From: Methylococcaceae bacterium
GTDB taxonomy: Bacteria; Pseudomonadota; Gammaproteobacteria; Methylococcales; Methylomonadaceae
NCBI GenBank assembly: GCA_947484105.1
Contig: CANKON010000105.1
Location: 1-5,655, forward strand
Direction of reading: 5' to 3'
Length of the DNA stretch: 5,655 nucleotides
Shown here: piece after piece, positions 1-5,155 of the stretch
Position numbering within the stretch: position 1 is the stretch's first letter
Layout: every line of letters starts with the position of its first letter
Position numbers and translations under genes: made by a program
The notes under the pieces: model-generated
The model's database searches: none
Told to the model about the DNA's origin: nothing
The model's input: the letters and a program-made list of their open reading frames with translations, nothing else

Positions 1-216
1 AATAACCGCTGCATCTTGAGTTCAATTTTATTTTCGTAACTCGTCATTTTTTGAAATCACAATAAAAAACATTGGCAAATTATCTCATTTCAACTCAAAC
101 AATCGGGAAATTGTTTTTGACTGAATCCTAACGTATCCTGATTTTGTGGAAAAATCAACGCTTTTTACCCATTTTTGATGTAGCTAAAAAATACAATTAT
201 TTGATTCTAAAGGTTT
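1..216. other. AT-rich left flank without a confident gene
   Basis: This stretch lies downstream of rsmD. It is very AT-rich, with several short A/T runs. A plus-strand reading frame from base 1 closes at a TAA at 37-39 and could be the last 12 codons of a gene entering from the left. Alternatively, a minus-strand ATG at 45-47 opens a frame that stays open to the left edge (MTSYENKIELKMQRL), with a possible extended -10 box upstream at 79-87. The two readings compete and neither can be decided here. An AT-rich hairpin sits at 97-116. I see no RNA gene and no mobile element. Confidence 0.5.
97..118 (+). terminator. weak AT-rich hairpin followed by T run
   Basis: Arms AAACAAT (97-103) and ATTGTTT (110-116) enclose a 6-base loop, and the right arm runs into further T residues on the plus strand. 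This could terminate a plus-strand gene entering from the left. On the minus strand the same hairpin has no U-tract, so it is a poor candidate for ending rsmD transcription. The stem contains only one G-C pair, so it may be chance in AT-rich DNA. Confidence 0.22.
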
Positions 217-831
217 TTATTTATACACCAACGCCGTGGTTTTGTGATATTCGAATAATTGATACGCCACTTCGCCTGCACTTTTACTTTTTAAAAGTCG
301 CCAATTTTCAGGCAGTTGCAGTGTCAAATGGGTTTCTGTTTCTATGTAAATTTTAGCGTAAGGGGCAAGCCAATTATTTTTCTCAAGCCATTCACAACTT
401 TGGGAAACTAAATCTAAGCCAAACGGTGGATCGATAAACACAATATCAAAGGTTTCTTTGGGAGCATTTTTCAAATAGGAAAGCGCGTCGGTTTGAATCG
501 TTTGAATTTGTGTTGCGGCGAATTTTTCAACATTGGTTTTTAAAACCGAATAAGCCGCCGCGTTATTTTCAATTTGGACAATCGATTTAGCACCTCGCGA
601 AGCGGCTTCAAAACTTAACGCGCCACTTCCCGCAAATAAATCCAAACAACGGCTGTTAAAAATATCGGATTGCAGCCAATTAAATAAGGTTTCTCGGACA
701 CGATTTGGCGTAGGTCGCAAACCGTCAGCATCGACAACTTCGATTTTTCGACTGCGCCATTGACCGCCAATAATGTTGATATTGCCATTTTTTGATGACG
801 AAATAGACGGTGTTTTTTTTGCCTTGTTCAT
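217..831 (-). CDS. rsmD: 16S rRNA (guanine(966)-N(2))-methyltransferase RsmD
   Basis: RsmD uses S-adenosylmethionine to methylate N2 of G966 in 16S rRNA during assembly of the small ribosomal subunit in the cytoplasm. The 204-residue protein has the family layout: GGQWRSR at residues 22-28, RPTPNRVRETLFNWL at 39-53, the SAM-binding motif LDLFAGSGALSFEAASRG at 63-80, the acidic post-strand motif QIENN at 86-90, and the catalytic DPPF at 134-137. The C-terminal SAGEVAYQLFEY is also typical. Length is normal for the family. The first ~18 residues are polar and rich in Lys, Ser and Asn, a variable extension before the conserved core. The ATG is preceded by GAGA about 5 bases upstream. The start lies only 13 bp after the stop of the propeller lipoprotein gene, so the two are probably co-transcribed. 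No coaD, its frequent neighbour elsewhere, follows within the window. Confidence 0.96.
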   Translation of the reverse strand: MNKAKKTPSISSSKNGNINIIGGQWRSRKIEVVDADGLRPTPNRVRETLFNWLQSDIFNSRCLDLFAGSGALSFEAASRGAKSIVQIENNAAAYSVLKTNVEKFAATQIQTIQTDALSYLKNAPKETFDIVFIDPPFGLDLVSQSCEWLEKNNWLAPYAKIYIETETHLTLQLPENWRLLKSKSAGEVAYQLFEYHKTTALVYK

Positions 832-844
832 AGCATTCTCAATT

Positions 845-2017
845 TTAATCCAGCCACGTCATCGCCCATTGGCTGAGGTGTTTGGGTTGTTTTTCTGTCC
901 ACAAAATTAAAGCGTTGTTTTCGATTGCTATAATGCGCGGATGAGTTGACTTTGTATCATTTGCAGACAAACGACGTGGCGTTGACCATGTTGCACCGTT
1001 ATCAACGGATTGCGCTGAAAAAATACCTGTTCCGTTTTTGCTCATTTCGTCCCAAACAATGACAACCCGATTGTCTAAAACCGCAATATCACTGTGTGTG
1101 GCGGTTTTGCCGATTTTAACGGGTAAATTTGTCATTGAATTTACCGTGTATAACCCCGATTTCGACGATTCACCTGTCCAAACGCTGGCGTAAAAAGCAT
1201 TATTTTTATCAAATGCGATGCCGCCACCAACGTGCGGACATCCATCAAAATGCCAATTAAATTCCCCAACAGTTTTTTTGCTTTTCCAACTAGAACCGTT
1301 GTCGCTGGAACTGAGCAACGTCATATCACGCGGATTCATATCCCGATAAAGCACATGGAGGTCATTATTTGGCGAAATCGCTAACGTATTCCAACAACAA
1401 GAACAGCTTGAATCATCAATTTTTAAAGGGGGTTGCCAGTTTTCGCCGTTATCTAGTGAGCGTGCGTAACGCAAACTTTGATAACCATTTTCTTCAGGGT
1501 CAGCGAGCCAAACGGTGTGAAATTTTCCGTTGTTATCGGCAATTAAATCGGCATGAGATTGGTCGCCCAAATTATCGACAGCAGGATTTTTTCCTGCTTG
1601 CCAGGTTTTTCCTGCGTCGTGTGAATACACACTTACCAACGCGCCACTGTTTGGAATTTCGCCTTGTGTTTGCCAAATTGCAATTAGGTTTTCATCTTTT
1701 GCGGCAATTTGCACATCGTTACCGCGTGAGGCAAGGGCAGGGGAGAAATTATTTTGGATTTCAACAGGCGCCGACCAATGCTTGCCTTCATCGGTTGATT
1801 GTAAATAAAGAACAGTTTGAGCTTTATCTTTTTGAGTTTTCAAACCTGAAACCAATGCGTGCAACGTTTCACCATCTTTATAAATATCGAAACTACTAAT
1901 TTCGGATAAGCCAACAGTTGTTTTTGAATAAGGAGAATCGATATTTTTTAGTGATGAAACAGAAGCGGTACAACCTGATAAAAAGAGGCTAAAAACGAAC
2001 AAGGCGTTGATTTTCAT
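845..2017 (-). CDS. Asp-box (BNR/sialidase-like) beta-propeller lipoprotein
   Basis: This predicted lipoprotein has 390 residues. I place its start at the ATG that opens MKINALFVFSLFLSGC, a signal peptide with lipobox LSGC and the lipidated Cys at 16. A longer reading from a TTG at 2087-2089 adds 24 residues encoded largely by a palindromic repeat and is unlikely. No good Shine-Dalgarno is seen before the chosen ATG. Five Asp boxes (SxDxGxxW) fall near residues 74-81, 132-139, 187-194, 237-244 and 337-344, as in a sialidase-type six-bladed propeller. The sialidase FRIP/YRIP arginine motif is absent, so glycosidase activity is not supported. A Cys cluster CSCC (205-208), an RDMNPRD stretch and a later HFDGCP (256-261) recall a proteobacterial family usually annotated as exo-alpha-sialidase, in which I remember these cysteines as conserved. 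The cysteines could bind a metal or form disulfides; that is inference. It lies between fdxA and rsmD, and its substrate is unknown. Confidence 0.85.
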   Translation of the reverse strand: MKINALFVFSLFLSGCTASVSSLKNIDSPYSKTTVGLSEISSFDIYKDGETLHALVSGLKTQKDKAQTVLYLQSTDEGKHWSAPVEIQNNFSPALASRGNDVQIAAKDENLIAIWQTQGEIPNSGALVSVYSHDAGKTWQAGKNPAVDNLGDQSHADLIADNNGKFHTVWLADPEENGYQSLRYARSLDNGENWQPPLKIDDSSCSCCWNTLAISPNNDLHVLYRDMNPRDMTLLSSSDNGSSWKSKKTVGEFNWHFDGCPHVGGGIAFDKNNAFYASVWTGESSKSGLYTVNSMTNLPVKIGKTATHSDIAVLDNRVVIVWDEMSKNGTGIFSAQSVDNGATWSTPRRLSANDTKSTHPRIIAIENNALILWTEKQPKHLSQWAMTWLD

Positions 2018-2058
2018 TGGCGTGAACAAACGGGGGAGGGAATTGCAAAAATAGTGTC

Positions 2059-2083
2059 CGTTCCCACTGTTAGAATGGGAACG
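2059..2083. repeat. REP-like palindrome between fdxA and the propeller gene
   Basis: A perfect 8-bp inverted repeat, CGTTCCCA (2059-2066) and TGGGAACG (2076-2083), flanks 9 bases. Read on the minus strand, the loop can close further by T-G and T-A pairs to leave about 5 unpaired bases, and TGT/ACA outside the arms can extend the stem across a small internal loop. Palindromes with these arms are, from memory, repeated many times in genomes of Methylococcales and other environmental Gammaproteobacteria, where they resemble REP elements. On the minus strand a TATTTTT run follows about 6 bases after the stem, so the hairpin may also attenuate or end fdxA transcription. Only one copy is present in this window, so repetitiveness cannot be shown here. 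Confidence 0.6.
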
Positions 2084-2098
2084 ATACAAGGGAAACTC

Positions 2099-2422
2099 TT
2101 ATCTTTCTAATAATGCCAATTTGCCTTCTTTGCCATTCCACTCATCTGCGTCAGGCGTTGGATCTTGAACTTCTGTAATGGTAGGCCAGATTTTTGATAA
2201 TTCAGCGTTCAATTCAGCGAATTGTTCTTGACCTTCTGGTAGCTCGTCTTCAGCAAAAATAGCATTTGCTGGGCATTCAGGTTCACATAACGTGCAATCA
2301 ATACATTCGTCAGGATCAATCACTAAAAAGTTTGGACCGACGTGAAAGCAATCGACTGGGCAAACATCTACGCAGTCAGTGAATTTACATTTAATACAGT
2401 TTTCGGTAACAACAAAAGCCAT
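2099..2422 (-). CDS. fdxA: 7Fe ferredoxin, [3Fe-4S][4Fe-4S], FdxA type
   Basis: This small cytoplasmic electron carrier has two iron-sulfur clusters. Its 107 residues match Azotobacter vinelandii ferredoxin I over the full length (106 residues after Met removal), including the C-terminal tail ending in LER that simple 2[4Fe-4S] ferredoxins lack. By alignment with FdI, Cys9, Cys17 and Cys50 bind the [3Fe-4S] cluster and Cys21, Cys40, Cys43 and Cys46 bind the [4Fe-4S] cluster. Cys12 and Cys25 correspond to the non-ligand cysteines of FdI, so all nine positions are kept. The redox partner cannot be read from the context; in Azotobacter the family has been linked to oxidative stress responses. 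The ATG has a GAGA element about 10 bases upstream. A TATCAT hexamer on the minus strand (2439-2444) could serve as a -10 box for its own promoter, but no convincing -35 is visible. Confidence 0.95.
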   Translation of the reverse strand: MAFVVTENCIKCKFTDCVDVCPVDCFHVGPNFLVIDPDECIDCTLCEPECPANAIFAEDELPEGQEQFAELNAELSKIWPTITEVQDPTPDADEWNGKEGKLALLER

Positions 2423-2480
2423 AATTTAAGTCTCAAAAATGATAAAAGAGGGTTATTCGGTCGAACATCTTAGCAGAAAG

Positions 2481-2915
2481 TTACGGCTTGCTAAACAAAT
2501 GCGCGGGGGTAGGCGGTGCTTTTTGCTGCAAACAGTGATACGCCGCGTTTTCATATTTAATCGTGAGTGATTGCGCGTTTTCATGTTCTTGCAAGAATTT
2601 TTCAGCTTCAACAGCGGTTAAATCTTTCATCATAAACGTGGCAATACACGAACAAGCTTTGCTCACTCTTGCTTTATCGCTGTCAGGATTGGTTGAGTTT
2701 TTCAATTCTCTATCGACGCATTGATTTTCAAAATCGTGTTCAAATTTTTGTTTGTCGCTGGCAGTCACTTTGCTGTCAAGCAATGTGTGACTAATGGGCG
2801 TTTTTTGAGCGGCGGTGTTATCGGTAGATGATTTTTCATCAGAACAGCCGCTCATTAACAGCACGCTAGTTAAGCCTAAACCGACAAAGAATGTTTTTAA
2901 CGGAGTTGTTTTCAT
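2481..2915 (-). CDS. small Cys-rich predicted lipoprotein of unknown function
   Basis: I do not recognise a named family. The 144-residue product begins with a basic MKTTPLK segment and a hydrophobic stretch ending in LLMSGC, so Cys24 is the predicted lipidation site and the protein should be anchored in the envelope. A polar linker (about 25-50) leads to a charged, probably helical domain (about 52-130). Four cysteines, C66, C88, C90 and C128, in a C-x21-C-x-C-x37-C arrangement could form two disulfides in the periplasm. The tail is Pro-rich (APPTPAHLF). No clear Shine-Dalgarno precedes the ATG. The gene is first in the minus-strand run and is divergent from the CRP-like regulator, sharing a 99-bp upstream region with it. 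Its role is unknown; an exported disulfide-stabilised small protein is as far as the sequence goes. Confidence 0.75.
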   Translation of the reverse strand: MKTTPLKTFFVGLGLTSVLLMSGCSDEKSSTDNTAAQKTPISHTLLDSKVTASDKQKFEHDFENQCVDRELKNSTNPDSDKARVSKACSCIATFMMKDLTAVEAEKFLQEHENAQSLTIKYENAAYHCLQQKAPPTPAHLFSKP

Positions 2916-3014
2916 AAAAATTTAGACAGAAAAATAAGTAAGGTGGCATTATGCTAGAATCTTAAAAAAATGCAACGCGCGTCTATTTTCCATTGCTTTC
3001 ACGAGTTTTACACA
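2916..3014. promoter_or_regulatory. divergent upstream region of lipoprotein and CRP-like genes
   Basis: This is the spacer between two divergent genes, taking the regulator start at 3015. On the plus strand TGC-TAGAAT (2952-2960) is a good extended -10 element. TAGACA (2923-2928) with CATTAT (2947-2952) is an alternative -35/-10 pair at 18-bp spacing. On the minus strand CATAAT (2948-2953) could be the -10 for the lipoprotein, with only a weak TTGCAT 16 bp upstream. The opposing -10 boxes overlap, so the two promoters may compete. I searched by eye for a TGTGA-N6-TCACA CRP site and found none. Confidence 0.4.
2952..2960 (+). promoter_or_regulatory. extended -10 element for the crp-like/tlpA/hemJ operon
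   Basis: TGCTAGAAT matches TGN-TATAAT with one mismatch in the hexamer. Transcription would begin near 2966-2968. The ATG at 2970-2972 would then be almost leaderless, while the ATG at 3015 would have a leader of about 48 bases containing GAG. This supports the downstream start. The call is by eye only. Confidence 0.38.
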
Positions 3015-3677
3015 ATGAATACTATTTATAATCAATCACCTTACAAAGAGGCATTAGCGGCTTTTTTGACGTTTTGTCATCAGAAAAGTTACCCAAACAA
3101 AGTCAACATTATTAACATCGGGGATGTTGGCGATCGTTTATTTTTTATTGTTGAGGGGTCGGTGGCGATTTGCGCCGAATCTGACAATGAAGAAGATAAT
3201 CACGATTTAGTTTTGGCTTACCTAAATAAAAACGAATTTATTGGTGAAATTGGTATTTTTAAAGGCGCAGAAGTTAGGAAAGTGAACGTGCGTACTCGTG
3301 AAACGTGTGTATTAGCTGAAATAAGTTATGACCGATTTAAATACATAATGCGAAATGAATTGTCGCAACACGCTGCAGAAATTATGTTTGTCATTGGCGA
3401 ACAACTTTCCAGTCGCTTACTCGCAACCAGTCGTAAATTATGCGAATTAACGTTTATTGATGTTGAGGGTCGCGTCGCCCATGTGTTGCTCGATTTATGC
3501 AAATCGCCCGACGCAATTACGCATCCTGATGGAATGCAGCTTCACATTTCGCGGCAAGAAATCGGGCGAATTGTCGGCTGTTCACGCGAAATGGCAGGGC
3601 GAGCGATTAAAGAACTCGAATCAAAAAAACTGATTTCATCGCACGGTAAAACGATTGTTGTTTTTGGGACGCGATGA
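3015..3677 (+). CDS. CRP/Vfr-like transcriptional regulator
   Basis: This is a cyclic-nucleotide-binding-fold activator with a C-terminal helix-turn-helix. The start chosen here gives 220 residues (E. coli Crp has 210) and has GAG 9 bases upstream. An in-frame ATG at 2970 adds 15 residues that do not align with Crp. The beta-roll (about 20-110) keeps the FIGEIG motif; E78 and R88 correspond to Crp E72 and R82, and T138/S139 to T127/S128. Crp S83, which contacts the cAMP phosphate, is Lys89 here, and about five residues are added between the beta-roll and the dimer helix, so the ligand may differ. From FIDVEGR onward it is very close to Crp/Vfr, and the recognition helix CSREMAGR (189-196) keeps the Arg, Glu and Arg that read TGTGA half-sites. 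Six cysteines are present, three in Crp positions. The stop overlaps the tlpA-like start. It could be the genome's Crp/Vfr or a paralogue. Confidence 0.9.
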   Translation: MNTIYNQSPYKEALAAFLTFCHQKSYPNKVNIINIGDVGDRLFFIVEGSVAICAESDNEEDNHDLVLAYLNKNEFIGEIGIFKGAEVRKVNVRTRETCVLAEISYDRFKYIMRNELSQHAAEIMFVIGEQLSSRLLATSRKLCELTFIDVEGRVAHVLLDLCKSPDAITHPDGMQLHISRQEIGRIVGCSREMAGRAIKELESKKLISSHGKTIVVFGTR

Positions 3678-4165
3678 GAATTTTTAGACCGTTTTTCATT
3701 GTCGTTTTCATCGTTATTTTGAGCGGCTTGATTATGGCAACGCAAAAAAATGTTCCGAACGTTGAATTTACGGCATTAAATGGCGAGAAAATATCGCTCG
3801 AACGTTTGCGTGGAAAACCTGTCATTGTGACGTTTTGGGCAACCGATTGTGCGAGCTGTTTAAAAGAAATTCCGATTTGGCTTGAGTTGTATTCACGTTT
3901 TCACGCGCAAGGTTTGGAAATTATTGCGGTGTCGATGAATTATGATCCGCCGAATCATGTGATTGAATTGTCGAAGCAACGTACGTTGCCGTATTTAATT
4001 ACCTTAGATGTTGACGCAAAAATTGCCTCGGCTTTTGGAAATGTGAAAGTCACACCGACGACGTTTTTGTTGAATCCAAAAGGTAAAATCGCGTGGCAAA
4101 AATTGGGTTTATTTGAATTGGCGGAATTGCAGCCGCAGATTGAAAATTTTTTGAAGGAAAAATAA
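3674..4165 (+). CDS. TlpA-like thiol-disulfide protein, membrane anchored
   Basis: This is a thioredoxin-fold protein of the TlpA/ResA/AhpC-TSA-like group, predicted to be held on the outer face of the inner membrane by an uncleaved N-terminal helix (residues 4-21, no lipobox). The fold covers about 27-163 and includes RGKPVIVTFWATDCASC, with the redox pair C59-A-S-C62, and the cis-proline loop VTPTTF with Pro128. The residue before the first Cys is Asp rather than the usual Trp of WCxxC; FWATDC variants occur among proteobacterial TlpA-like proteins as I remember them. A role in reducing or isomerising thiols, for example in cytochrome c maturation, is plausible but not shown. Its ATG overlaps the regulator's TGA (ATGA) and its TAA overlaps the hemJ ATG (TAATG), so it is the middle gene of a coupled operon. 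Length (163) is normal for the family. Confidence 0.88.
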   Translation: MRIFRPFFIVVFIVILSGLIMATQKNVPNVEFTALNGEKISLERLRGKPVIVTFWATDCASCLKEIPIWLELYSRFHAQGLEIIAVSMNYDPPNHVIELSKQRTLPYLITLDVDAKIASAFGNVKVTPTTFLLNPKGKIAWQKLGLFELAELQPQIENFLKEK

Positions 4166-4590
4166 TGCTCTGGTTAAAAGCGTTACATCTAATTGCGATG
4201 GTGTGTTGGTTTGCGGGACTTTTTTATTTACCGCGATTGTACGTTTATCACGCGATGAGCGACGATGCGGCGAGTGACGAACGCTTTAAAATCATGGAAC
4301 GTAAACTCTTTTTCGGCATTATGACACCGTCGATGATTGCGACGTTTGTGTTTGGAATTTGGTTGTTAATCGCTGGTGCGTGGGAAATGTATTCGCATGC
4401 AGGTTGGTTGCACGTTAAATTTTTAATGCTAATTTGTTTGGTGATTTACCATTATTTTTGCTGGCAATGGTTTAAGGATTTCCGCGCCAATGAAAACAAA
4501 CGTGATCACGTTTTTTATCGCTGGATGAATGAAATTCCCGTGCTGTTTTTGATCGGAATTATTATTTTGGCAGTGGTGAAACCATTTTGA
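4165..4590 (+). CDS. hemJ: protoporphyrinogen oxidase HemJ
   Basis: HemJ oxidises protoporphyrinogen IX to protoporphyrin IX, the step before iron insertion by ferrochelatase. It acts in the inner membrane and replaces the flavin enzymes HemG and HemY. The 141-residue protein is full length. It has four predicted membrane helices at about 6-23, 53-71, 82-102 and 124-138. Family signatures are all present: LKALHLI with His8, WFAGLFYLPRLYVYH (15-29), MERKLFFGIMTP (44-55), WLHVKFLMLICLVIYH (81-96), and the C-terminal NEIPVLFLIGIIILAVVKPF. The conserved histidines are candidate heme ligands, since HemJ is known as a b-type heme protein. The start is supported by AAGGA about 8 bases upstream and by the one-base overlap with the tlpA-like stop. 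Being last in an operon with a CRP-like regulator suggests control of heme synthesis by whatever that regulator senses. A hairpin follows shortly after the stop. Confidence 0.94.
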   Translation: MLWLKALHLIAMVCWFAGLFYLPRLYVYHAMSDDAASDERFKIMERKLFFGIMTPSMIATFVFGIWLLIAGAWEMYSHAGWLHVKFLMLICLVIYHYFCWQWFKDFRANENKRDHVFYRWMNEIPVLFLIGIIILAVVKPF

Positions 4591-4596
4591 AAACAG

Positions 4597-4616
4597 GGCG
4601 AGCGTTGAAACTCGCC
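4597..4616. terminator. hairpin between convergent hemJ and SnoaL-like genes
   Basis: GGCGAG (4597-4602) and CTCGCC (4611-4616) form a 6-bp GC-rich stem with an 8-base loop. It lies in the 34-bp gap between two stop codons facing each other, where a shared terminator is expected. The T-rich tract is missing on the plus strand and weak on the minus strand (CTGTTTTC), so termination may be inefficient or Rho-assisted. Confidence 0.5.
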
Positions 4617-4624
4617 TCTGCAAA

Positions 4625-5035
4625 TTACGCGCTAACTTGAGCAATCCAATCTTGTAAATTGTAATAATTAGTGATTCGTGCCACTTTACCTTCACGAATT
4701 TCAAAAAATGCACCCGCTGGCAAACGGTATTTTTGACCTTGCGCTTCGGGCAAACCGTCATCTGTTTTGAGATATTCGCCTAAAACGACGAATTCTGCAG
4801 CAGCACGTTTTCCGTCTGTACTCGCCATGATGACCATATCGACGAGTTGTTCTTTGTAATTTGAATTCATGCACGCCATAAATTGCGTGAAGGCTTCTTT
4901 GCCGATGTCGCGTTTGCCTTGGTTGATGTCGTGAATCACGTCATCGGTAAGCAAGTCTAAAAACGTATCCATATCGCCGTTATTGAATGCGGCGTAGTAG
5001 TTTTCAATTAAAGTCAGTGCTGCTTGTTGGCTCAT
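4625..5035 (-). CDS. ketosteroid isomerase-related, SnoaL/NTF2-like protein
   Basis: This 136-residue single-domain protein has the NTF2/SnoaL cone fold. The N-terminal helix LIENYYAAFNNGDMDTFLDLLTDDV (residues 9-33) is the hallmark of the superfamily. It is followed by HDINQGKRDIGKEAF (35-49) and a beta-rich C-terminal half with AAAEFVVLGEYLKTDDGLPEA, LPAGAFFEI (105-113) and the closing strand ITNYYNLQDWI (121-131). This pattern fits the subfamily annotated as ketosteroid isomerase-related, which is spread among proteobacteria and cyanobacteria. Steroid isomerisation is not implied: the fold serves many small-molecule enzymes and binding proteins, and no substrate can be read from the sequence. 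AAGGA lies 7 bases before the ATG, giving a sound start. It is convergent with hemJ and divergent from the P-type ATPase gene, and so is probably transcribed alone. Confidence 0.85.
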   Translation of the reverse strand: MSQQAALTLIENYYAAFNNGDMDTFLDLLTDDVIHDINQGKRDIGKEAFTQFMACMNSNYKEQLVDMVIMASTDGKRAAAEFVVLGEYLKTDDGLPEAQGQKYRLPAGAFFEIREGKVARITNYYNLQDWIAQVSA

Positions 5036-5155
5036 TGGTTTTCCTTTTGCAAAGTGAGAATTTAAGAGCGTTTATTTTAGCGGAGAATTGAAAATTTTAA
5101 GAGTATTCATCGTTTTGGTTTGACTTATCACCACCATCACAAGCGAGGTTTAAGT
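5036..5155. promoter_or_regulatory. divergent intergenic region, SnoaL-like gene and P-type ATPase
   Basis: This 120-bp AT-rich spacer must hold promoters for both directions. TTGAAA (5088-5093) and TTGACT (5119-5124) resemble -35 boxes on the plus strand, but neither has a good -10 at the right distance. On the minus strand ATTTTA (5074-5079) reads TAAAAT and could be a -10 for the SnoaL-like gene. The short direct repeat ATCAC-CACC-ATCAC (5127-5139) has no assigned role. Confidence 0.3.

Noticed and set aside
140..156. Small inverted repeat GATTTT-GTGGA-AAAATC
   Set aside because: The stem is 6 bp with one G-C pair and no useful T-tract; in AT-rich DNA it is likely chance. The single DnaA-box-like TTTTCCACA on the minus strand here is not enough for an origin.
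144..356. Plus-strand open frame of 70 codons near the left edge
   Set aside because: It begins with TTG without a Shine-Dalgarno, overlaps the 3' end of rsmD antisense, and the protein shows no family resemblance.
1369..1899. Long plus-strand open frame of 176 codons inside the propeller gene
   Set aside because: It is antisense to a gene fixed by a signal peptide and five Asp boxes. Its translation is Arg/Phe/Gln-rich, has no recognisable domain, and looks like an opposite-strand shadow.
2470..2494. Inverted repeat TTAGCA/TGCTAA around the lipoprotein stop codon
   Set aside because: Six-bp AT-rich arms with a 13-base loop and no following T run do not make a credible terminator.
3542..3825. 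Two minus-strand open frames under the regulator/tlpA junction
   Set aside because: Both are antisense to conserved coding sequence (the helix-turn-helix and the TlpA N-terminus) and carry no motif.
4429..4761. Minus-strand open frame spanning the end of hemJ and the SnoaL-like gene
   Set aside because: It overlaps two well-supported genes in other frames and crosses their shared terminator hairpin; its translation is not protein-like.
5127..5144. Possible CRP site near TATCACCACCATCACAAG
   Set aside because: Only one half resembles TCACA; the other arm does not match TGTGA at the required spacing.
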